DNA of 64,000 bases from Saposhnikovia divaricata (GCA_036435485.1 CM071598.1:107258501-107322500), one strand, 5' to 3'; positions 20,601 through 30,477 are shown, counted from the stretch's first letter. Notes: generated by a model not told the origin, from the sequence alone. A program made the numbers and translations.

Positions 20601-22411
20601 AGTCTATTACAACCACAGTGGTTGCAGGGAGTATGCCATCTGACAAGCCTCAAATCTCAATATCTAAGAGTGCCAAGCCAGTAGAAGTGAAGGTGGTCAC
20701 TGAGGCCAAGCTACAAGAAATTGCAAACTCAAATGTCTATCATGATGATGCATTCTTGGAGCTTCTGAAAGTCTCTAGAGAACAGGCTGGTGATGCTCTG
20801 CTATATCATGAGAGTTTGAAGAGTCAGATTGACTGTCTCACTGTAGTACCAAGGAGGCTTAATGATCTATGGCTCAAGGAGATATTGATGGTAGGAAAGA
20901 ACAAGATATGGCACTTAACCATCAATACTCTACAGAGTCTAAAGCACACAGAAGTGAATGTGCTCCTTGGACTAATTGAGAAGGGAAATGAGAACAACAA
21001 GAGTCTTCATGATGAATTGAGGAATGGTCAACCTTCAAGGCTACCTGAAGTTTTCACAGATCCTAGAACTATTATCTACCAGGCTGGAACAAGAATTGAA
21101 GATATCAAGCAGCTGGTCATTCCTAAGCATCTAACTCCTCAAAATAAAAATCTCATCATAGCCATCATTGAGAAACTGATCAAGAAGAAGGGATCGAGAA
21201 CAGCAGAAGAATTAGAAGCTATATCTTATCTCAGGTCATATATTGCAACTGGCATTGTATCTGAGACTGCTAAGTTCAACCCAAGCAAAGATCAAGACAA
21301 GGATGAAGATAAAAGTGATGGAAGGAGAAGACATCACAGGAGTAATAAGGGTGATGAAGACAAGAAGAAGAAGAAGGATGATGAGAAGAGGAAGAATGAT
21401 GATGATCAAGGTAAAGGCTCTGAGAGGAAAAGTGGAAGACAGCAAGCCTCAGGCATTGCTGACAGTAACCTCACCACAACACAAGACTCTAAGTCTAGGG
21501 TGAATGCTGCCAGTAGTGACCTTTCAAAATTTGCATCTATGGCTTCTGCAACTGTCTTGCCACCTCAAGAAGAGAAGAAGATTCAAGTCAAGAAACCATC
21601 TGTATGTTTCAAAAAGCAAACTGCTAATGGAATACTACAATGGTCTACAAACAAAGGTCACATACTGCTGCCAAGTAATCATGTAAAAAGAATCAAGTTC
21701 AAGCAAGCTGCAAGGAAATCAAAGCCAACCATATCAAAAACCCTGACAATCTATCCAGGCCTAAAACTCCAACCACTAGATGAAGATTATGATGTAGACC
21801 AACTGCAATTTTTGCAAGCTCAAAGAATCTATCATGTTGCCATTGTTGATAATTGCCTTGAGATTAAATATTCGGATGGAAGGGAGGAGAAATTCAAACA
21901 AGGAGGATGTCAACACTGGGGCAAGCTATATGACATAGAGAGAATCATTGCACTGTTGAGCTCAGAAGATAAAGTGGAGAGAGTATGGAAACTGGAGCTA
22001 ATTGATTTTGTGAAAATGAAGAGAGATCATGAAGAAAAAGTCAGAAAAGAGTGTTTTGAGAAATGGCTGGCAAGGGAGAAAGAAATTGAGAGACTGGAAA
22101 GTGAAGCAGAAAAGCTGAGGAAAAAGGGTTTGTGTAGAGTTCAGTTCAACCCCTACATGGTAAAGTATAGGAGGAGGAATGGAAATCAAGTCAACATCAG
22201 AATGAATCTACTCAACCACTATCCTGCAAATATTCTGGAACCAGTACTTGAAGATTTCAAAGACTCAATTTTGCTTGAAGAATTGGATGCTATGGCAGAA
22301 ATAATAAAAGCGATGGATGAGAATACAAGGAAGGAGAAAGAAAGAAGAAAGAAAGAATATGATGAATTTCAAGCCAAGGCTATGGAAAGGGAATCAAAAG
22401 ACAATGGCTAG
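17672..22411 (+). CDS. Env-like third ORF of Sirevirus A, function unknown
   Basis: 1579 aa, open from ATG 17672 to TAG 22411. Residues ~1-270 form a globular N-terminal domain (starts MANPKLTISFQTNF; ..YIDLLEQFWRTA..; ..DLYGRLGQ-like region) of the kind annotated as plant transposon or retrotransposon env-like protein. Residues ~280-640 are low complexity, Ser/Thr/Pro-rich. Residues ~680-900 have heptad-like coiled coils. A very basic/acidic run (K/D/R-rich) is at ~1200-1255. The C-terminal third ends with helical, charged sequence (..EFQAKAMERESKDNG). I see no clear signal peptide and no obvious transmembrane segment near the ends, so 'env' is a positional name only. It is long for this ORF class, and no disruption is visible. 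Confidence 0.8.
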   Translation: MANPKLTISFQTNFIAITSDVEAPNANFKCFVRWLSESYIKSALSANPTLYIDLLEQFWRTATVEVIALENAITSYIVHCKIQGEDITITTADMNQALDMQQETYDALASNDELEEFFDFINYSDTIKLGKLNRKFLRKEWSFVFATLLHVFTARKSSFDQISTPVQQIAYALAHGRKIDVGLLILQELYGRLGQTTAKRGNEIFFPRFIQSVLNFKNASLIELPGVDKSKIGYPRSMTKLIFGNLETRNDVDVRLSITPHMEGLFRSYPHNMPIFDSKSQLAQPKQGEQNANPRPANQPPQPNTLSSKEPTASSSQKGDVSKKKRKQVASEPLEILTEAALAVELGLESEKPELPIISLKKKKKSKTTSSVTQMAEVVKSGAHSSLDVSSQQDASIESSILPNAPICKESAQGSDKAGTTLSGEHIITETPSISQGELPKSCLQHTSLSESTIHISLKPATQAIEEQGIDHQEFFSFDEPMNSSDLVHDTLLTTQVPHLDGQGMHAGAYPNDTITNTEDSLVFTRDSVPVSTTVVTHPTSVETTVVESVHPVAEVASVTEEPSSSSNFLSQWLKPVQHDSASGSGSVPPQLTVEALQSLVVDQIPEFTKIAQHLLTANMPNPDYEAILLCHKEDVELQKEKIIDETERDGNIDAWLQGTNSIPLSEGLQYLREEYITSLGSNAKSLNPTDVFEAVNDSYKGILKAAHYLGKGLKTEINEVCSATTKEVHEIKRTFDAKFPQLETVLKDIRTCNATCTRMDNGLAILKDAVTGLGHKFQSLSDQTTDANAMLRTLYANQYGDKLVTEVPVHEMSRFEVQRLKDQSLSGFKANELFTKVDTLEKEVVSLHKSNAHLTDTVTTLTEQLNTQATTTADVLLHQQSMLSAMMKHMGLPLPDESSTPKVHPTVPVSVNKPKGEKRISKNSNPKGERSLEKGIKITEGGHQRTLKSTTHLPPTSLPVVTLPTVHITTPDGQRQSITTTVVAGSMPSDKPQISISKSAKPVEVKVVTEAKLQEIANSNVYHDDAFLELLKVSREQAGDALLYHESLKSQIDCLTVVPRRLNDLWLKEILMVGKNKIWHLTINTLQSLKHTEVNVLLGLIEKGNENNKSLHDELRNGQPSRLPEVFTDPRTIIYQAGTRIEDIKQLVIPKHLTPQNKNLIIAIIEKLIKKKGSRTAEELEAISYLRSYIATGIVSETAKFNPSKDQDKDEDKSDGRRRHHRSNKGDEDKKKKKDDEKRKNDDDQGKGSERKSGRQQASGIADSNLTTTQDSKSRVNAASSDLSKFASMASATVLPPQEEKKIQVKKPSVCFKKQTANGILQWSTNKGHILLPSNHVKRIKFKQAARKSKPTISKTLTIYPGLKLQPLDEDYDVDQLQFLQAQRIYHVAIVDNCLEIKYSDGREEKFKQGGCQHWGKLYDIERIIALLSSEDKVERVWKLELIDFVKMKRDHEEKVRKECFEKWLAREKEIERLESEAEKLRKKGLCRVQFNPYMVKYRRRNGNQVNIRMNLLNHYPANILEPVLEDFKDSILLEELDAMAEIIKAMDENTRKEKERRKKEYDEFQAKAMERESKDNG

Positions 22412-22559
22412 TTCTTCATCATAGGCTGTAAGATTACTCACTCTGTAGTTCTATCCAAATTGCTAATGGAAATTCATACCTGTACTGTCAAGTTTTATCT
22501 TTATGTATGATAGGCTTGTTATCAGACATGAAATTGTGACTAAGGGTCTTACTCACAAT

Positions 22560-22570
22560 TTGGGGGAGAT
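22560..22570 (+). other. Polypurine tract of Sirevirus A
   Basis: 'ttgggggagat' directly precedes the 3' LTR (TGTTAGTC). Same core as in D and B. Confidence 0.85.
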
Positions 22571-23718
22571 TGTTAGTCACAGAGGCATGCCTGAATACAT
22601 CTAATAACAAGCCTAAGTATGTGTAATGCTATGCATTACCTACATGACCTCTTAACTGAGGGAACCTCTAGTTGTAGAGTTTCTACTTGTTTGTACTATG
22701 TAATAGGCATCAAATTCTATCTGTGTAACTGTACCTACTAAGTCAAGAATAAAGCTTGAAAGAAGTTCTAAGGTTCATGCCTCAAGCAAGGAAATGAAGA
22801 CTGTCAAATAATCACAGTTGGGATTTGAAGAAATGAAGAATTTGCCTAAGTACCAATTCGAGAAGTACATTTGTCTATTCGAGAAGTCTAGCATTCGAGA
22901 AGTCTGAAGTTCGATATCTCAGAAGACACTATTCGATATCTCTCAATATGCTATTCGATATCTCAGGGATTCGATATGTCAAAATGCTCTATTCGATATC
23001 TCAAGGAGTCCCAGAGAAAAGAGCTATTCGAGAAGTGATTCGATATGTCAAGATAACACTATTCGAGAACTCAGAGTTATCGATCAAGTCAACTCCAGTT
23101 CTCGAATCACTTACTTAGTCACTTCTCGAATACATTCTTGAGGACAAAATACTGAAGAATTGTACAAGTCAGAAACCTGCAACAAGCCAGGATACTTTAT
23201 TTGACTCTGTCCTATAAAGCATGCTGGAAAGCCTACAAAGAAGCTTGGAGAGATAAGACAAGGGACAAGGAGCTGAAGAAGTGGATCTAAACAGGCTTTT
23301 CAAAGTCAAATCTGTAGCCGTTTGGACTCTTACTAAAATGAGATAGACAGACTGGAAAGTGCTTTTGTTTTACCTACCTCATTTGTAGCAAGGGGGTGTA
23401 TCCATGTCTATAAGGATACAGCCTCACTTCCTTAGCTGTTAAAGGTTTTGAAGTTTCTCAAACATATCCAGAAAATATCTCTCTGAGAAAAACGAAGCTG
23501 AGAATACTATCATTTGTATTCACAGATTGTAGCAACATTTTAATCTAATAAAATATTAGATTAGAGTGATATTGTGTTGTGTTTGTGTTTAATTATCCGC
23601 ATCTTCATATCTCACACACTCATCACTTATCTTGCTGCAAAGATTCAAAACCGAAGAAAAACTCAAGAATCCATTCACCCCCCCCTCTGTATTCTTTTTC
23701 TGTATTCAATACTCAACA
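22571..23718 (+). repeat. 3' LTR of Sirevirus A
   Basis: 1148 bp, matching 9899-11045 except for one extra C in the C-run near 23683. It is followed by the TSD atctc (23719-23723). Confidence 0.95.
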
Positions 23719-23723
23719 ATCTC

Positions 23724-24921
23724 CATTATAGATTGGCATCTTCTCTTGTGATCTCTGACTTCTAGAATCTTCCAAGGTGAGCCTTGACATCTTATCACAT
23801 GTTTCATCTACAGGAGGAGAGATTTCAGCTGATTTATCATTAGCTGAACTGGATTCAGGTTCTTCAGCAGCTTGCTGAGTTGCTGTATTCTATGAACCTG
23901 CTTCATTGGCAGCTTGTTGAGTTGCTGTATTTGACTTTAGCAGCTCGTTGTCATCCTCTGAACCTGCAATTTCTTCCTCATCTCTTGACAGATCAACATT
24001 AGATTCTTGAAATGAAACATCAATTGATTCTTCAACACTACGTTTAGAGATATTATAAACTCTATATGCACGACTTGTTAAAGAATAACCCAAAAATATT
24101 GCTTCATAAGATTTATCATCAAATTTACCATCTCTATCAATAGATTTGAGTACAAAACACCTGGATCCAAACACCTTGAAGTAGCCTATATTTGGCTTCT
24201 TGTTCTTTAGCAATTCATATGGAGTCTTGTTGAGAATAGGCCTGATTAGTACTCTGTTAAGAACATAGCTAGCTGTGTTGACTACTTCTGCCCAGAAACT
24301 TCTTGGCAGCTTGCTCTCTTGCAACAAAGTCCTAGTTGTTTCCTGTAAAGACCTGTTCTTTCTTTCCACAACTCCATTTTGCTGTGGGGTTCTTGGAGCA
24401 GAGAATTCATGAGAAATGCCTCTATCTTCACAATATGAGATAAAGTCCTTTTGGAATTCACCACCTCGATCACTCCTTATACTTACAAGTCTTATCTTAA
24501 ACTTGTTCTCAAGTAACTTAATTAGCTTCTCAAATTCACTGAAAGTACAATCTTTAGTACGAAGAAACAATACCCATGTATATCTAGAATAATCATCTAT
24601 GATAACAAATGCATATTGTTTTCCTCCAATGCTTTTATATGCTTCCGGACCAAATAAATCTAAATGAAGAAGCTCTAAAGGTTTAGAAGTTGATACCACA
24701 TTCTTTGACTTATGTGGAGTCCTAATTTGTTTGCCTAATTGACAAGCCGAACAGGTTTCCTTCTTAACATACTTCAATTTGGGCAGTCCTCTAACTAGCT
24801 TCTTTGAAGACAGCTTGCTGAGTAAGTCCATATGAGCATGTCCAAGCCTTCTATGCCAAATATCTGGATTTGTATCAACTGCAGCTAAACAACAAGATGA
24901 ATCATGCATTTTAAAGTCCAA
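23724..24921 (-). pseudogene. Copia pol of element B, integrase region
   Basis: The minus strand shows WHRRLGHAHMDLLSKL (gag-pre-integrase), the zinc-binding CSACQLGKQ, the integrase core (DLFGPEAYKS; RSDRGGEFQKDF; PRTPQQNGVVERKN) and the downstream FGSRCFVLK / FLGYS motifs. A TAG at 23890-23892 interrupts the linker between integrase and RT. Past it the same frame continues with ..ATQQAAEEPESSS.., a near-duplicate of the ATQQAANEAGS just before the stop. Pol is then cut by element A at 23719 and resumes at 9898. Confidence 0.85.
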
Positions 24922-24950
24922 TATAGATATATTTCCTTCCCTTCTAGCAA

Positions 24951-25253
24951 CTAGGGGACTTTGTTAGTGCCAACATTAATAGTACACTTCTCTTTATCAA
25001 AAAGAACAGAGTGGCCATCATCATATAATTGACTTACACTAGGCAAATTATACTTAAGACCTTGAACATATTGTACTTTATCAATGGAGATGACACTATT
25101 ACCAATTTTTCCTTTACCAAGAATTTGGAGTGTTTTGCTATCACCAATAGTGACACTTCCACCCTTTTTCTTATTTAGAGTAAGGAACTGTGATTTATCA
25201 CCACTCATATGTCTTGTGCATCCACTATCCAAAATCCATTGTTTTGATTTCAC
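24951..25253 (-). pseudogene. Copia pol of element B, protease
   Basis: Frame with WILDSGCTRHMSGDKSQF (aspartic protease DSG) and ..VQYVQGLKYNLPSVSQL.., normal for copia protease. A frame change near 24940 separates it from the integrase part, and a stop separates it from gag upstream. Confidence 0.85.
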
Positions 25254-25294
25254 CTTGACAACAAGACATACCTACAAAACAAGTAAACAACAAC

Positions 25295-27244
25295 TCAACG
25301 TTTTGGTACCCATATTTGTTTGGGTCCAGAATGGTTAGTTGATAGAACATATAAAACATTTAGATCAGATTTCTTGATCCACATTTGGACCACTTTAGGA
25401 GTTTGATTTTTGGTTCCAGCTATTCTGTCAGCTAGCTGCCTGTGAGTTCTCTGTCTGTTCCAGCTTGCTGGCTTAGCATTCTGAACTTTGCAATGATTTG
25501 CCAAATGACCTTTATTTACACATTTGTGGCAAATTCTCCATGGCATGGCATAGTCATAAGGAATTTCATGTTTTCCATCATACTTTAGACGTGATGTTGA
25601 AGCCATTCCAACTCCTTCTCTTTCGATTGGAACCTTTGGATACCTCATCATTGTTTTGAGTGTATCTTCTCCTTGAACGAACTTTCCCATTCCTTTCTGG
25701 AGATTCTTGATTTCATTTTCCAAGTCTTTGATTCTTTCAGCTTGTTGAGATATTTCCATTGAGCATGATTCCCTTAGACTAAATGCTTCTAAACATGAAT
25801 CTTGAGCATCTATCTCTGCTCTCAGCTTGCTGAGTTCCTTCATGAGAGCATCATTTCTTTTGATAAGCACTTTGTTTATTCCTTCAAGATGGGATACCTC
25901 AGCCTTAAGATCATCAAGATTTTGAGCATGATTACTAGCAAGAGTTTTCTCATCCATTAACTCAGATATGATCTTCTTAAGTTGAGTATTCTTCTTCTTA
26001 AGTTTATTATTCTCATCTTTTAATTCTACGAACTCCTCAATGGATAAATTACTATGATACTGCATGGTTAGTTCATCTAATATAGAAGAATGAGAATATA
26101 TATCAGAAAAATAGTTTACCTCACTATTGTTGTCATCCGAATCCGAGACATCGCTATCTACAAGGCCATCTTGAATGATTCCTTGAGCATCATTCTCATC
26201 ATCAAGACCAACAAGAGCTAGATTCACCATCTCATCACTTGATTCATTATCAGAATCTGAATCTTCATCATCAATCCATGTCAAAAGTGCCTTAGCTTTC
26301 TTTTTGTCCTTTGAGGTAGCTAGCTGCTTCTGCTTGTTTTTCAGCTTGTAGCAGTCCCTTTTGTAATGACCTTTCTTGCCACATTCAAAACATGCTTCCT
26401 CTTTGACATCTTTCTTTGTTCCAGAAATTCTACTTTTCTCCTTCTTTAGCTTGTTTCTCATGTCCAGCATCTTCTTGATTTTTCTAGACAAGAGAGCCAA
26501 TTCTTCATCAGAATCGGATTCTAACTCTGAATCCAGCTTGCTGCTACTGGAGTGTAAGGCTAGATTCTTCATCTTTTCAACTGGAGCCTTGACTAATTCC
26601 ACTTTGCTGTTATTGATCTTGTTTTCAAACTGCTCTAACTCGGTAAACACAGCCAAATGATCCATAGAATCAATGGAGGGACATGATTCCAATGCAGTAA
26701 CTTTAGCTTCGAATATAAATGGAACTGCACTTAGAACTTTCATGTTGATTTCGTCTTGAGGTATGGTCTTTCCAAGTCTCTTTAGAGTGTTGATAGTGAC
26801 TTGAAATCTTGCTTGGATTTCCTTGATAGTTTCACCATTTTTGAGCTTGAAATTCCCGAAGTCATTCATTAACTTACTAAGTTTCACCTTTCTTAAGGTT
26901 GTCGAACCTTCATGATATGATTCCAAAGCATCCCACATTTCCTTTGCTGTCTTTAGAGAAGATACTTTGTCATACTCAGTTTGATCTAATGCATTCATTA
27001 TAGGGTTTCTAGCTTCTCCATTATAACCGCATTTGATAATCTCATCGGGAGTGAGATCATCAACATCTTTTGGTTTGTTTTTATCATCTAGAAATTCAAA
27101 GTTTCCTTTCTGCACAACTCTTAGAACCAGTGGTTTCTTGGATAAATAAATCTCCATTCTACATTTCCACCAATTGTAGTTCTCCGAGCCAGTGAGAAGA
27201 GGTGCCCTATAATCGGACTTAACTTCAAGATAATTATCAGCCAT
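25295..27244 (-). CDS. gag: Gag of element B
   Basis: 649 aa, open. N-terminal copia gag region (..PLLTGSENYNWWKCRMEIYL.., ..AKEMWDALESYHEG.., ..ETIKEIQARF..). A CCHC knuckle, CFECGKKGHYKRDC, is at residues 285-298. An acidic Asp/Ser-rich region (about 325-380) and a long coiled coil (about 395-530) follow. A second partial zinc motif (CHKCVNKGHLANHC) lies near residue 585, and it ends ..SGPKQIWVPKR, the usual gag end before the copia protease. It starts about 45 bases after the PBS. The ORF is intact although pol is broken, so the element could still donate or receive Gag in trans. Confidence 0.87.
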   Translation of the reverse strand: MADNYLEVKSDYRAPLLTGSENYNWWKCRMEIYLSKKPLVLRVVQKGNFEFLDDKNKPKDVDDLTPDEIIKCGYNGEARNPIMNALDQTEYDKVSSLKTAKEMWDALESYHEGSTTLRKVKLSKLMNDFGNFKLKNGETIKEIQARFQVTINTLKRLGKTIPQDEINMKVLSAVPFIFEAKVTALESCPSIDSMDHLAVFTELEQFENKINNSKVELVKAPVEKMKNLALHSSSSKLDSELESDSDEELALLSRKIKKMLDMRNKLKKEKSRISGTKKDVKEEACFECGKKGHYKRDCYKLKNKQKQLATSKDKKKAKALLTWIDDEDSDSDNESSDEMVNLALVGLDDENDAQGIIQDGLVDSDVSDSDDNNSEVNYFSDIYSHSSILDELTMQYHSNLSIEEFVELKDENNKLKKKNTQLKKIISELMDEKTLASNHAQNLDDLKAEVSHLEGINKVLIKRNDALMKELSKLRAEIDAQDSCLEAFSLRESCSMEISQQAERIKDLENEIKNLQKGMGKFVQGEDTLKTMMRYPKVPIEREGVGMASTSRLKYDGKHEIPYDYAMPWRICHKCVNKGHLANHCKVQNAKPASWNRQRTHRQLADRIAGTKNQTPKVVQMWIKKSDLNVLYVLSTNHSGPKQIWVPKR

Positions 27245-27287
27245 TTGATCGATACTTTTCCTGTTACAGAAATATTAGTATACCAAA

Positions 27288-27299
27288 GATTTGATACCA
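27288..27299 (-). other. Primer-binding site of element B
   Basis: In element orientation TGGTATCAAATC, two bases from the 5' LTR. It differs from the tRNA-Met complement (TGGTATCAGAGC) at two positions near the end, either by mutation or by lineage variation. Confidence 0.7.
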
Positions 27300-27301
27300 A
27301 A

Positions 27302-28407
27302 TGATAAAACACACCTAGAGGGGGGTGAATAGGTGATATGACTAACAATGATCAAATAAAAATTCTGCCTTAAAAAATTATTCTGGCAGCTAGCTGGATG
27401 AAAAAGATTAACAAATAAGCACAATAAGATAATTTGCAGAAAGTAAAGAACACCACGAATTTTAGCTAAGTTCGACTCCTAATCTTATGTGGTCTACGTC
27501 CTAGTCCCTTACCAACTTGGTAAGAGAATATATTATTGATCACAATGAATAACAATTACAAGATACAATAATATATCTCCCTTAATCTCCCAATTACTGA
27601 TTGCAGCTAGCTGGAACACTTTGTTTCCTGAACACAGCTCTCTAAGTTCTATACAAAACCAAGTACAAACTCCTCTATCCTAATGCTCCTTGAACCCTTG
27701 TTCCACAAGCTCGACAATCCAGCAACTACCAACTTTACAAGTTGAACAATACAATGGATAAAAAGAATTACAAGTCAAAACTATGAACTCTCTCTAATAT
27801 ATCGATATATTATATAATACAAGAGCTCGTTTTTAGAATATGAAAGAAGGTGCAGAGTTGTTTCTTGTGTGTTCTTGAATATTGCTTGAAGGTTCTATAT
27901 CTGCAAAAGAAGAACAACCACAGAGATATATAGTGAAGCAAAAGAACTTGAATGAATGAACAATCTTGCAACGGTCTTGAAGAACACTTCTCACGTTCAA
28001 TTTTGTTACAATAATAAAATTTCTAACGATCACATGGCAACTTTGAGATATAATAATTAGAAAGTAAATGATTCTCAATAGCATGCTTGAAAAGTAAGCA
28101 CATGGGATGCTTGAGTGGAAGTTACCTAGCAAGATTCTTGCAAGTGATTAGTGCTTTAATATATATAATACCATATTTAAATATATTAGACCACTCTTAC
28201 AACTGGTTTCCAAATTATTTCTTTATGAACAAACTTCCCTTTGATATTCTGGACAGTCTGCCAGCTTGCTGTGTTGTACTGTGAGCTAGCTGAGATACCC
28301 TAATTTACTATAAATTGATATAGATAGCAAACCTGCAACACAATATTAGTCCAGTGCAAACATCCAGCTTGCTTACTATGTATGATCATCAAAATCATAG
28401 AGTTTCA
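27302..28407 (-). repeat. 5' LTR of element B
   Basis: 1106 bp. In element orientation it begins TGAAACTC at 28407 and ends ..GTTTTATCA at 27302. It has scattered substitutions and two length differences against 4809-5970, so B is clearly older than A. The TSD gtatg follows at 28408-28412. Confidence 0.88.
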
Positions 28408-29055
28408 GTATGGAGTACCCATTCCAGATCGGTATGAACTATGATCACCACTATGGCTAAATGTACCAATATAAGGACCAGTGGTTTGGGTTGGTTGGTA
28501 TGGATTATTATAATGAAGATTTGGTCTACCTAGTCCCAACGTTGGGTTAAAGTATGGCATAGACAAGGGAACTGGGTTGTGTGGGTCTGGTTGAATAGAC
28601 GTTGGAATTATAGTGTTTGTGGGTGGGTTTTGTGTAAACATGGGCGTAGTATGCATGATTACAGGGGGTGTAGTCATGGTTGGAGGTTGTTGTGGAATAG
28701 TGCCTCCAAATTGTATATTCGGTGTGGCAAACTTAACAGGTGGTGTGACATGAATATTGGTAGAAGAAGCTGAGTTACGTACGGGGTTGTTTGGAGTAGA
28801 TGAATTACCTGTGGCTTGGGTTTTAATGGCGTCCACCAGATCTCTTATTTGGGTCGTCAAATCATTCCTGTCTGACTTCATTTCTGCTGCTAGAGAACTG
28901 ACCTTACGTCCCATTTCTGACATCTGTGAGGCCAGATCTGCCATTTGCACCTTGTATTCGTTCTCTTTTTGCAACGTTCAATTCTGTACCTCCTCTATAT
29001 GTGACTCTAGCAGTTTAAGATCTTTTTCATGTTTAGTAAGCGATGGCCCAACCAT
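28408..29055 (-). pseudogene. Gypsy-type gag of element C, N-terminal part
   Basis: The minus strand starts near 29055 (MVGPSLTKHEKDLK..), meets a TGA after about 25 codons, then stays open from 28974 to the insertion of B (..MQKENEYKVQMADLASQMSEMG.. coiled coil, then a Pro/Thr/Asn-rich linker ..HSGDHSSYRSGMGTPY). Continuing across the B insertion it joins the gag core at 4808-4576. A coiled coil plus disordered linker before the gag core is common for chromovirus-like gypsy gag. It is broken by one stop and two insertions. Confidence 0.68.
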
Positions 29056-29067
29056 GTTCTGATACCA
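29056..29067 (-). other. Primer-binding site of element C
   Basis: TGGTATCAGAAC in element orientation, two bases from the LTR end. It is complementary to initiator tRNA-Met except for one base. Confidence 0.75.
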
Positions 29068-29069
29068 AT

Positions 29070-29405
29070 TGTAACAATTGAGATTGAATTTGTAAATTTA
29101 ATATTTACTAAGAGACGAATTCAATAGAAGAATTAGAAGCAAAAGATAAAATATTCATTCATTCTCAGAGATAACTTTACAAGGAAGACAAGTGTTGGCT
29201 TATATGGGTGACAGTTCCCACCAACCACTTGCTAATTATCAAAAATAGAATAAAAAAAACAATTATAGCCATTTGCAATTCACGTGCCGCGTGCTCTATA
29301 ACTGTGATCCAAAACGATGTCGTCCCATGTGTCTTAGTCAACTCAACTAGTCAATAACTTAATAAATAAAATAGAGAAATTAGGTTTTATCCTCCGTTCT
29401 TGACA
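29070..29405 (-). repeat. 5' LTR of element C
   Basis: 336 bp. In element orientation TGTCAAGAACGGAGG to ..CAATTGTTACA, with TG..CA ends and the PBS adjacent. A TATA-like 'ccatataagcc' lies near 29200. No partner LTR is in the window: the rest of C would lie left of element D. Confidence 0.72.
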
Positions 29406-29419
29406 ATAAAATTTATATA

Positions 29420-30091
29420 CAGTAAAATCTCGTTAAATTAATACTCGATAAATTAATAATCTCTCTAATTTAATAATTTCTTCCGGTTCTAACTTGGGCC
29501 AGTTCAAAAAATGATCAATTTCGATAAGATAATAAGATAATATTTTTTTTGAAAATCCTATATAAATATATGGTCCCAATAATATTATAAATTAATAATT
29601 CTTTTCTAATCATAAAAATATATGTATTACCATTTTGTAAAATATGATTTTCGGGTTTTTAAAATTTGAATCTATATGCAACTCATCTTTAACCATCTTT
29701 GTTGCATCCAAAAGTTCGAATGTGATGTTTTTGTAAAGCATTAAAAAGTTATTAATCAATGTTTTTGATGTCTTATATGCTTCTTTACGTGAAAAGGTTC
29801 AAAAAATGTTGTTTTATCCTTGATATCATCTAAATATACATGGATATTTACTTTGAATCTCGCAAATACTTATTAAATTTGTAAACAATATATATTGAAT
29901 TAACTGAATTAAGTATAAAACATAAATTGTACAATTCATTCTATTTAAATGTATATAATTGAGAATTAATTTTCTTTGATGTCAAAAATTCTCTATAAAT
30001 TAATAATTAATAATTTATCGATTAATTAATACCTCTCTAAATTAATATAATTCTCCGGTTCCAACTATATTAATTTATAGAGGTTTTACTG
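29420..30091. mobile_element. pogo-like (Emigrant/Lemi1-type) DNA transposon derivative
   Basis: Terminal inverted repeats start CAGTAAAATCTCGTTAAATTA on the left and, reading in from the right end, CAGTAAAACCTCTATAAATTA, with TA duplicated outside (29418-29419, 30092-30093). This is the known TIR type of plant pogo/Tc1-mariner elements called Emigrant and Lemi1. The 672-bp interior has no ORF. It may contain scrambled transposase remnants on the minus strand, but I cannot show this. Confidence 0.8.
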
Positions 30092-30093
30092 TA

Positions 30094-30477
30094 TTATTCT
30101 TGCAATTTTGATACTTTTTTATTTTTATTACATTGCAGTTTTTTTTTCTTTCATACAACAAATTTGCGTCTTTCAAAAACCAAATAATATTAGAAAAAAA
30201 CAAGAAAATTATTTATCAAAAAAAAAAAAATTAGAAAAAAATAGTTTATAAGTTATGCGCAAGCAGCTCTTCTTTCTTTCTTTTCTTTTTGTCTTCTATC
30301 GCTCGGATACCTATATACGGTATACACATAAGGATGTGTATATAATATATGGTTTTACACACAGGAAAACACCTCAAGAACACGCACACAACTCTTGGAT
30401 TCCTACCCAGGCTGCTGTTCTTCATCTGTTGTCTGCCTCTTGCTCTAAAAATCACCCCTTTACTCTCCTTTTTCAAG
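30094..30477 (+). promoter_or_regulatory. Promoter and 5'UTR exon of the PTF2-like gene
   Basis: TA-rich sequence with several TATA-like sites (ctatatacgg ~30312; tgtatataatatatgg ~30336) is followed by a C/T-rich stretch that ends in 'tttcaag|gtaatt', a good splice donor at 30477/30478. I infer a 5'UTR exon here. There are long T and A runs at 30130-30240. Short ORFs on both strands are chance. Confidence 0.5.

Larger units (their letters stand above)
9899..23718 (+). mobile_element. Sirevirus element A: near-intact Ty1/copia retrotransposon with gag, pol and env-like ORFs
   Basis: 13.8 kb from LTR to LTR: 5' LTR 9899-11045, PBS 11048-11059, gag 11089-13590, pol 13569-16829, spacer 16830-17671, env-like ORF 17672-22411, PPT 22560-22570, 3' LTR 22571-23718, TSD atctc. 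The LTRs appear identical apart from one C in a C-run, and all three long ORFs are open, so insertion is very recent and the copy may be autonomous. Length, env-like third ORF and the YVDDIIFGS-type pol place it in the Sirevirus (Maximus/SIRE) lineage. Confidence 0.95.
4809..28407 (-). mobile_element. Sirevirus-like Ty1/copia element B, split by nested element A
   Basis: Minus-strand element with 5' LTR 27302-28407, PBS 27288-27299, gag 25295-27244, protease 24951-25253, integrase region up to 23724, then (after nested A, 9899-23723) RT and RNase H 8183-9898, env-like ORF 6318-7675, PPT 5971-5984 and 3' LTR 4809-5970. The TSD is gtatg. Several frameshifts and stops make pol non-functional. 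Its own length without A is about 9.8 kb. Two related 10-mers, CAGCTAGCTG and CAGCTTGCTG, recur all over the element (see findings). Confidence 0.9.
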
